Positions 1 through 5,361 of a stretch of DNA of 9,863 bases are shown here, in pieces (within the stretch, counting starts at the first letter, position 1; every line of letters starts with the position of its first letter). A program made the translations under genes and the position numbers. The notes under the pieces are model-generated. The model was not told the origin of the DNA, did no database searches, and worked only from the letters and a program-made list of their open reading frames with translations. Source of the stretch: Bryobacteraceae bacterium (GTDB taxonomy: Bacteria > Acidobacteriota > Terriglobia > Bryobacterales > Bryobacteraceae); the NCBI GenBank assembly GCA_947456995.1, contig CANGVB010000082.1, positions 1 through 9,863 of the forward strand, read 5' to 3'.

Positions 1-1647
1 GCTGATGGTGTTGACGCAACTGGAGCTCGTAATTGCAGAAAAGCCGTCAGCGTCGGTTACTCGCAAACTGAAGAAAAAGTTCTGAGTGGCAAAGTTTGGG
101 CCTCCGCTAAGAGCTGCCGAAGCAGCGATAGGGGAGAACGTGGGAGGCAGAGCAGTCAAGGTGCCTGAAATGAGCCCAGAGTTCGAATCGAGGCTCAGGC
201 CAGGGGGAAGCGAACTCTGATACAGGGAGTATGTATACGGACGCCTGCCGCCTGAAGCAATCGCAGGAGAGGCGTAAAACTCGCCGACCAGCATGTCGTT
301 TTGGTCTGGGCAGGCGACATGGGGGTTGGGAACTGAGGAATCACTTACGAAAATCGAACAGGAAGCCGTTAAGGGTGTGGTGGTGGCCCCGGTAGCAATT
401 GCAGTGAACGAATAGGAACCAGCAGACTGAGTGGTGCCCGAAATTTGACCGGTTGCGGGGTTGAGGCTGAAGCCAGGAGGAAGATCACCTCCGATAGAAT
501 ATGTTGCATTCAGGGCCGAACTCAGGCTGAGCCCGGAACTGTAAGATTGTCCTTGCGCGCTGCCGGGCAATGGGCAGCGTAAGATTGGCTGAAAGTCTCG
601 TGCCAGTACAAAAATTGTCAAATCGAGATCGTTAGCATCTCCAGACTGATTTTGAGTACGAATGCGTGCGAGAACGGGGCCAGCAGTTGTTGGGGTGCCG
701 GAGATTCTTCCTGTGCTCGGCTCAAGAGCCAGCCCGTCCGGAAGAGACCCGCTAACTATCGAATGTGTGTAAGCGGTTGGACCGCCGGTAGCACCAACAA
801 ACGAACGGTAAGGCACGCCGACTCGAGCGGTGGTTCTGGAGCTGGTGGTTTGCAGGTTGCTTTGAGGAGTAATGCTGCAGCTTCTGGAGATCTGCGCACC
901 TTGGCCATTGGTTGCACCCAGGGTAAAGCTGAAGGTTCCTGGCGAATTCGTGGTTCCGCTGATAGTGCCGGAGCTCGTATTCAGAGTAAAGCCAGGTGGC
1001 AATTGGCCTGCGGTAATCGCGTAAGAAACTGGAGCAAACGGCGAAATGAAGGGATTGCTCGAATAAAGATCGCCGAATACGGTGTAGCCCTGCGGACAAT
1101 CAAATCTGGTGATCAGAATGTCGTAATTGCGATTGCCTACTGCTGAAGCACTGTCGGTGACTTGAATTCGTACCGGATAATTGCCCTCGAAAGATGGTGA
1201 TCCGCTGAGAACCCCACCAGGACTGAGAGTTAAACCCGGTGGAGTCTGTCCGCTGGAAGGACTGATCTGAGGAAACATCGCGAAGGTATAGCCAGTGCCT
1301 GTACCGGCAGTAGCGGTGATGGTTGTGGTGGGGTAAGCTTGGCCCACGACTCCGACGGGCAAGGCGTTGGTTGTGACTTGAGGGAGATTTGCTGGATTGG
1401 TGATTACGATCTGGGTTGGCGCAGTGGCCGATCTGCCCACAGCGTCAGTAACCCGGACGGTGAAGCTGAAGGTGCCTGCCGTGGACGGAAGTCCCTGAAT
1501 GATGGCGTTTTGAGAATCTATGGTGAGGCCAGGAGGTAAGGAACCGGCTGAGATGCCAAAGGTGAATGGGGGCGTACTGCCACTCACAGCTCCTGAGATG
1601 GCCTGCGTGGCGTAAGAGACTCCAACTTGACCCGACGGCAAAGTGAA
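1..1647 (-). repeat. Array of about six degenerate Ig-like protein repeats
   Basis: This is a protein-level repeat inside the secreted Ig protein. The core L-P-x-G-(L/F) turn recurs near residues 69-73, 167-171, 248-252, 335-339, 421-425 and 529-533, usually followed 10-15 residues later by S-G-T/S-G-S. The DNA copies are too diverged to be direct nucleotide repeats, which suggests old duplications rather than recent expansion. Repeats 3, 5 and 6 each contain two cysteines near their ends, while repeats 1, 2 and 4 contain none. Confidence 0.8.
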
Positions 1648-1743
1648 GGGGGAAAAGGAGGGCGGGAAGTTGGCGGCCTGAGGCCAGATGGGGCTGGTTC
1701 CAAGCAGAAAAGTAGCAGCCAGGATTCTTTGGATCGATGTCAT
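1..1743 (-). CDS. Secreted tandem putative-Ig (He_PIG-type) repeat protein, 3' end beyond window
   Basis: The frame is open from an ATG at 1743 down to base 1 without a stop, giving 581 residues; the C-terminus lies outside the window. Residues 1-24 form a signal peptide (MTSIQRILAATFLLGTSP, cleavage near PQA). The rest consists of about six Ig-like repeats, each with the putative-Ig signature L-P-P-G-(L/F)-x-(L/I), then an (I/L)-S-G-T turn, then a T-F-S-F-T-V-type strand ending in V-T-D. Approximate bounds are 33-115, 128-212, 214-292, 298-381, 382-467 and 472-581. No catalytic domain is visible. Family knowledge suggests an extracellular adhesive, structural or carbohydrate-associated surface protein; the ligand is unknown. 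The start is well set: its ATG overlaps the stop of the upstream gene by one base (TAATG), implying coupled translation. The missing C-terminus could hold an anchor or a further domain. Coding and repeat type are secure; function is not. Confidence 0.9.
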   Translation of the reverse strand, partial: MTSIQRILAATFLLGTSPIWPQAANFPPSFSPFTLPSGQVGVSYATQAISGAVSGSTPPFTFGISAGSLPPGLTIDSQNAIIQGLPSTAGTFSFTVRVTDAVGRSATAPTQIVITNPANLPQVTTNALPVGVVGQAYPTTTITATAGTGTGYTFAMFPQISPSSGQTPPGLTLSPGGVLSGSPSFEGNYPVRIQVTDSASAVGNRNYDILITRFDCPQGYTVFGDLYSSNPFISPFAPVSYAITAGQLPPGFTLNTSSGTISGTTNSPGTFSFTLGATNGQGAQISRSCSITPQSNLQTTSSRTTARVGVPYRSFVGATGGPTAYTHSIVSGSLPDGLALEPSTGRISGTPTTAGPVLARIRTQNQSGDANDLDLTIFVLARDFQPILRCPLPGSAQGQSYSSGLSLSSALNATYSIGGDLPPGFSLNPATGQISGTTQSAGSYSFTAIATGATTTPLTASCSIFVSDSSVPNPHVACPDQNDMLVGEFYASPAIASGGRRPYTYSLYQSSLPPGLSLDSNSGLISGTLTALPPTFSPIAASAALSGGPNFATQNFFFSLRVTDADGFSAITSSSCVNTIS

Positions 1744-2321
1744 TAGCGTGGTGCTCCAGCCGAAGGCGTTCCCGGATTGAGCCCAACAGAGCTTCTTCCA
1801 GGGCCATTATCCCTGGTTACGGCATATGCCGTTCCGGCAGCTGCGGCAACGCCGACAGCAATTAATGTAGCGGTAAGACCTGAAATGGCAGCGCCTGTCG
1901 CTAATATATTTGACTGGCTAACCACAATCTGTCCGAAGGACTGTTGAAAGTTGGCTCGCACCTGGATGTTGTACTGTCCAGTCTGGCCATTGGGCTTCAA
2001 CCCTCTGGCAGCGGCTCGGCCCTTGGCGTCAGTCACGGTAGATATCATGCGAGAACCATTCGAACTGACAAGTCCAGGACCTGAATCCGGCAGCAGAAAG
2101 ACAACTGCAGCGCCAGCAATAGGCTTGTTATTTTCATCGCGAACCTCGACGATCGTTTCGCGAGCCGTTCGACTCTTGATGTTGTTGATTGCGGTATCGC
2201 CGCTGATCAGGACGATGTTCAACTTGGGTGCCGCAGGCGACTCCTGGGCTGGCAAGCTCATTCCAAGTAGTAGCAAAATCAGGATTTGGGCAAGGAACTG
2301 ACCGATGGATAACCGTTGCAT
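1743..2321 (-). CDS. Small exported Ig-like (Big_1-type) protein with C-terminal hydrophobic segment
   Basis: This 192-residue protein starts MQRLSIGQFLAQILILLLLG, a strong signal peptide (about 1-25, cleavage near LPAQ). Residues about 33-136 resemble a bacterial Ig-like Big_1 or carboxypeptidase-regulatory-like beta sandwich: an I-V-E-V-R-D-E-N strand, then K-P-I-A-G-A-A-V-V-F, then T-D-A-K-G-R-A, a pattern typical of 'invasin/filler' domains. A hydrophobic Ala/Gly/Val-rich stretch at about 143-167 could be a membrane anchor, followed by a 25-residue Gly/Pro/Ser tail. No catalytic residues are visible. It lies first in a leftward pair whose second gene starts within its stop codon, so the two products probably act together at the cell surface. 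The ATG at 2321 has no recognisable Shine-Dalgarno sequence upstream. The precise family assignment is moderate; export and coding are well supported. Confidence 0.82.
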   Translation of the reverse strand: MQRLSIGQFLAQILILLLLGMSLPAQESPAAPKLNIVLISGDTAINNIKSRTARETIVEVRDENNKPIAGAAVVFLLPDSGPGLVSSNGSRMISTVTDAKGRAAARGLKPNGQTGQYNIQVRANFQQSFGQIVVSQSNILATGAAISGLTATLIAVGVAAAAGTAYAVTRDNGPGRSSVGLNPGTPSAGAPR

Positions 2322-2342
2322 ATTGTTCTATAAGAATATACT
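2316..2342 (+). promoter_or_regulatory. Possible promoter for the rightward DUF4384-caspase operon
   Basis: A TATACT hexamer at 2337-2342 is one mismatch from the sigma-70 -10 consensus and sits about 26 bases before the ATG at 2368. A TTGCAT (-35-like) lies at 2316-2321 but leaves only a 15-base spacer, shorter than ideal, and it overlaps the start codon of the divergent gene. The gap is AT-rich compared with its surroundings. This is plausible but unproven. Confidence 0.35.
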
Positions 2343-2353
2343 GAAGAAGAATT

Positions 2354-2359
2354 GGGAGG
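2354..2359 (+). promoter_or_regulatory. Ribosome binding site that fixes the DUF4384 gene start
   Basis: GGGAGG lies eight bases before the ATG at 2368, which is good spacing. A nearer ATG at 2361 is only one base away from it and leads to a stop after seven codons, so 2368 is the real start. Confidence 0.7.
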
Positions 2360-2367
2360 CATGAAAA

Positions 2368-3258
2368 ATGTTTCAGAGAATTAGTTTCGTTGCGCTCGTT
2401 GGAAGCGCCCTGCTTTTGTCGCAAGAGTCTGGATCGGATGGTGGGCCGAGAATGACTGCGCGTGAAATTTTTTATGGTGCTAAACCGGCTGCACCGGCTG
2501 TAGCTGTAAAGAAGACGCCTGCAGCTCCTAAACCTAAAGAGGTAATAGAGACCGCCAAGAACCAACGGATGCGGCCGCCTTCTGAACCGGTTGAACAACC
2601 GGTGCCCGTACGATTAGCCGCCGACACAGTTTCTCAGGGCGGTGGCTTGGCCATGCGCTGGACGATTACCCAATTGATGCCGGATGGGAACAAGAAGGAA
2701 GTTCCAACGACGAAGGCGTTCAAGAGTGGGGACCGGATTAATGTTCGGGTTGAAGTAAATGATTTCGGATACTTGTACATTCTCGCCCGTGGTAGCTCTG
2801 GAAAGTGGAGCCCCCTCTTCCCTTCTCCGCAGATTTCAGGCGGCGATAATCGCGTGGGTCCGAATCAGGCATACACGATCCCAGCCGGCTTTGTGTTCAA
2901 GTTCGATGATCAGCCCGGAGAAGAGCGCATTTTTATCGTTTTCAGCCGCAAGCCTGAACCGGATTTTGATGGACTCATATATAAGGTCGCCCCAGACCGC
3001 AACCAGGTACCCGCCGCTTCGCCTACGGCTCCGATTCGTCCGGCACCGGGCATCATTCTTGCGAGCAACACGAACTTCGGCGATCCTTTCGTAGATCGCG
3101 TCCGAACTATGTATGCCCGCGACCTGATCGTTGAAAAAGTAGAGGGCGAGCAGAAGAGTTCCAATCTTGGCCCTCGCTTTGAGCACGCAGCTTATGTTGC
3201 CAGTAAACGAGGAGATGACCCTCGCGTAACGGCAGAAGTGACCTTGACCCACAAATGA
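2368..3258 (+). CDS. Exported DUF4384 domain protein
   Basis: This 296-residue protein has an N-terminal signal peptide (MFQRISFVALVGSALLLSQ, about 1-18). A short R-M-T-A-R-E-I-F-Y motif at 28-36 resembles a stretch often seen ahead of DUF4384 domains in Acidobacteria. A Pro/Ala/Lys-rich linker follows (about 38-80), then a DUF4384-type beta domain at about 95-205. Visible DUF4384 hallmarks are G-D-R-I-N-V-R-V-E-V (121-130), G-Y-L-Y-I-L (134-139), a P-L-F-P-S turn (149-153) and G-E-E-R-I-F-I-V-F (184-192). No enzyme active site is visible. The family's molecular role is unknown; it commonly occurs with caspase-like or TPR proteins. Here its stop overlaps the caspase gene start by four bases (ATGA), so a stoichiometric, perhaps inhibitory or targeting, partnership is a reasonable inference. 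Confidence 0.88.
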   Translation: MFQRISFVALVGSALLLSQESGSDGGPRMTAREIFYGAKPAAPAVAVKKTPAAPKPKEVIETAKNQRMRPPSEPVEQPVPVRLAADTVSQGGGLAMRWTITQLMPDGNKKEVPTTKAFKSGDRINVRVEVNDFGYLYILARGSSGKWSPLFPSPQISGGDNRVGPNQAYTIPAGFVFKFDDQPGEERIFIVFSRKPEPDFDGLIYKVAPDRNQVPAASPTAPIRPAPGIILASNTNFGDPFVDRVRTMYARDLIVEKVEGEQKSSNLGPRFEHAAYVASKRGDDPRVTAEVTLTHK

Positions 3259-5330
3259 AACTACTCGTCTCGATTCTGATCTCGGCAACTTTGCTTGTCG
3301 CGCAAAGAGCCGACCCGAAAAAGGCACGCGACCTGAAAGTGGAGGCCGACCCCTTCCCTGAGGGTGAGAGCCAACTGATGACCAAGAAGGTGGAGATCCC
3401 TCGCAGTTACGCCATCGTCATGGGTGTGGGAGCTTACCAGAACTTGCCTAAGGACCTGCACCTTGCGTACTCTGAGCGCGATGCAGACTCTCTCTATTCG
3501 ATTCTGATCAGCCTCGAAGGGGGCAACTTCAGATCCGAGAATGTGAAGAAGCTGCTGGGGCCGAAGGCGACTCTCGCCAACCTGAAGCAGGAATTGGAAG
3601 TCTGGCTACCGAGCGTCGCCAACGAGAACGACCGTGTCTTTATCTACTTTGCCGGCCATGGATTTGTGCATCAAGGCAAAGGCTATCTTGCGCCTTACGA
3701 CTTCAATCTGAACAACATCGCGGGCAGTGGCTATCCGATGGAAGCGCTGGCCAAGACGGTGGGGCAGAAGGTAAAGGCCAAGTGGAAGGTGCTACTTACC
3801 GATAGCTGCCACTCGGGATTTGTTACCTCGGAAACTCGGGCCGACAATTTGAACAATCTCTGGCAAAACCTGGACAAGAACATGTTCAGCCTGACAGCTT
3901 CGCGAGATCAGGAACGCAGTTTCGAATCACCTGATTTTGGCGGCGGCCACGGAGTGTTTACCTACTATGTCGTAAAGGGCATGGAAGGGGAAGCTGACGA
4001 TGACCGGGATGGTCAGGTAACAGCTGTCGAGATGACGGAGTACGTTCGCAAGAATGTGCGAGAGGCAACCAAGGGCAAGCAGACGCCACGCTCGGATCGC
4101 GGCAGTTTTGATCCGGAAATGTTGATCGCTTATGTACCGTCTTATGCGACGGCAGCACCGCCTCCAGCGCCAAAGTTTGGAGCACTCATCTTTGAAACCA
4201 ATCGCGAAGACGTGGAGGTTTTTGTCGATGGGAAGAGTGCCGGTGTGGCGAGCAAAGGAGCGCCTTTGCGGCTACCTGGATTGCGTCCGGGTACGCATCA
4301 GATTCAGGGCGTCAAGATGGGCTATGAACCAGACGGGCCTCGGGAAGAGATGGTTTATCCGGGACAGGAATCGACGGTGAAGATCCAGATTCTGATTCCG
4401 CGTAAGCGCCCCAAGGCTGCAGTGGATCAATTCGAGAAAGGCCTCGATTTCTACAACAAGGGTTTCGAGCAGAACTACAAGAAGGCGGTAGAGCACTTTA
4501 CACAAGCGCTCGCCGCCGATTCCGCTTATAGCCAGGCTGCACTTTATCTGGGCCGCAGCTACAACGCCTTGTTCGATCAAGCCAAGGCCAAGCAATATTT
4601 TGATCTGGCCATCAAGATCGACCCAGACTATTCTGAGGCTCGTTCGAGCTACGGAGGGATGCTGCTTGATATTGGAAATGTCGATGAAAGCATCCGTCAG
4701 TTTGATGTCGTGCTGAGACGCAACCCCAAAGATCTTCAAACCCTCTATTTGCGGGCCCAAGCTTACCGGATCAAAGAGCGCTACGACGACGCGATTGAGA
4801 GCGCCCGAGCTGCCATCGCAATCTCACCCAACATTGCCGAACCGCACTTCTGGCTGGCCGAGAGCTTGCGAATGAAGGGCAGCTACAAGGAGTCGCGTAA
4901 GGAGTATGTTGACTATCTGCGCTTCAGCAACTTCGACTCGGGCATGTCGGGAAATCTCAACTACTATGTCGTCGGCTTTTTGATTGGGCAAGGCAAGCGA
5001 CGGCGCGCAGCGCAGAAGGATATCTGGCAAGACCTTCGCAGCATGGCTTATTTTGGCCTTTGCGATTGTGCCTTTCGCGACAAGAAGCTTGCCGATGCAA
5101 CCCTCTTCTGCCAGAAGAGTCTTCAGTACGACCCGGACTATGCTTACTCGCACTATTTGAGCGGCCTGGTTTATGCAACGCAGGCGCAAGCTACCGGGTC
5201 TCTTGAAACCCTCGCCGTTGCCCGCAAACACTTCCAACGTATGCTCACCCTCAATCCCGACATGGACGAAGCAAAAAGCGTCAAGACGATGCTGGGAAGC
5301 TTTGACCAGGCCCTCTCCGCCAGCCGCTAA
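3255..5330 (+). CDS. Exported caspase-like peptidase (C14) with EF-hand-like loop, PEGA domain and TPRs
   Basis: This 691-residue protein begins with a signal peptide (MKLLVSILISATLLVAQ, 1-17). The caspase/metacaspase fold spans about 50-295: S-Y-A-I-V-M-G-V (51-58), catalytic His135 in Y-F-A-G-H-G-F, and catalytic Cys185 in L-T-D-S-C-H-S-G. The later G-H-G-V-F-T-Y-Y stretch (231-238) is also typical of bacterial family members. A perfect EF-hand-like pattern occurs at 248-259 (D-x-D-x-D-G-x5-E), hinting at calcium dependence. Residues about 308-380 resemble a PEGA domain (V-E-V-F-V-D-G-K-S-A-G, then L-R-P-G-T-H). About seven TPRs follow (391-670). Both catalytic residues are intact, so it is probably an active Arg/Lys- or Asp-specific cysteine protease outside the cytoplasm; the substrate is unknown. 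Its start overlaps the DUF4384 gene stop (ATGA). Domain calls are firm for caspase and TPR, good for PEGA. Confidence 0.93.
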   Translation: MKLLVSILISATLLVAQRADPKKARDLKVEADPFPEGESQLMTKKVEIPRSYAIVMGVGAYQNLPKDLHLAYSERDADSLYSILISLEGGNFRSENVKKLLGPKATLANLKQELEVWLPSVANENDRVFIYFAGHGFVHQGKGYLAPYDFNLNNIAGSGYPMEALAKTVGQKVKAKWKVLLTDSCHSGFVTSETRADNLNNLWQNLDKNMFSLTASRDQERSFESPDFGGGHGVFTYYVVKGMEGEADDDRDGQVTAVEMTEYVRKNVREATKGKQTPRSDRGSFDPEMLIAYVPSYATAAPPPAPKFGALIFETNREDVEVFVDGKSAGVASKGAPLRLPGLRPGTHQIQGVKMGYEPDGPREEMVYPGQESTVKIQILIPRKRPKAAVDQFEKGLDFYNKGFEQNYKKAVEHFTQALAADSAYSQAALYLGRSYNALFDQAKAKQYFDLAIKIDPDYSEARSSYGGMLLDIGNVDESIRQFDVVLRRNPKDLQTLYLRAQAYRIKERYDDAIESARAAIAISPNIAEPHFWLAESLRMKGSYKESRKEYVDYLRFSNFDSGMSGNLNYYVVGFLIGQGKRRRAAQKDIWQDLRSMAYFGLCDCAFRDKKLADATLFCQKSLQYDPDYAYSHYLSGLVYATQAQATGSLETLAVARKHFQRMLTLNPDMDEAKSVKTMLGSFDQALSASR
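4425..5264 (+). repeat. TPR repeat array in the caspase-like protein
   Basis: The 34-residue helical repeats run at about residues 391-424, 426-459, 460-493, 494-527 and 528-561. After a linker come two further repeats at about 595-629 and 630-670, the last longer than standard. Repeat ends show the usual A-x-x-x-x-P pattern, for example I-K-I-D-P-D-Y and L-Q-Y-D-P-D-Y. The array probably recruits a protein partner or substrate to the protease. Confidence 0.8.
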
Positions 5331-5361
5331 AAAACACTCCTTGTGATACCAATAGAAGGAT

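Noticed and set aside
652..1146. 164-residue plus-strand open frame
   Set aside because: It lies antisense to the Ig-repeat gene, whose minus frame runs 581 codons with clear repeat signatures; the plus-strand translation is low-complexity without any domain.
2361..2384. Seven-codon minicistron ATG...TAG just after the GGGAGG site
   Set aside because: The site is one base from this ATG, too close for initiation, while it is well placed for ATG 2368.
2134..2598. 154-residue minus-strand open frame spanning the divergent gap
   Set aside because: It overlaps both divergent genes, is rich in Arg/Ser as expected from an off-frame translation, and conflicts with signal peptides on both sides.
5331..5361. 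Possible terminator between the caspase and DUF1553 genes
   Set aside because: The 31 bases contain an A-run but no stem-loop followed by a T-run; read-through seems more likely.
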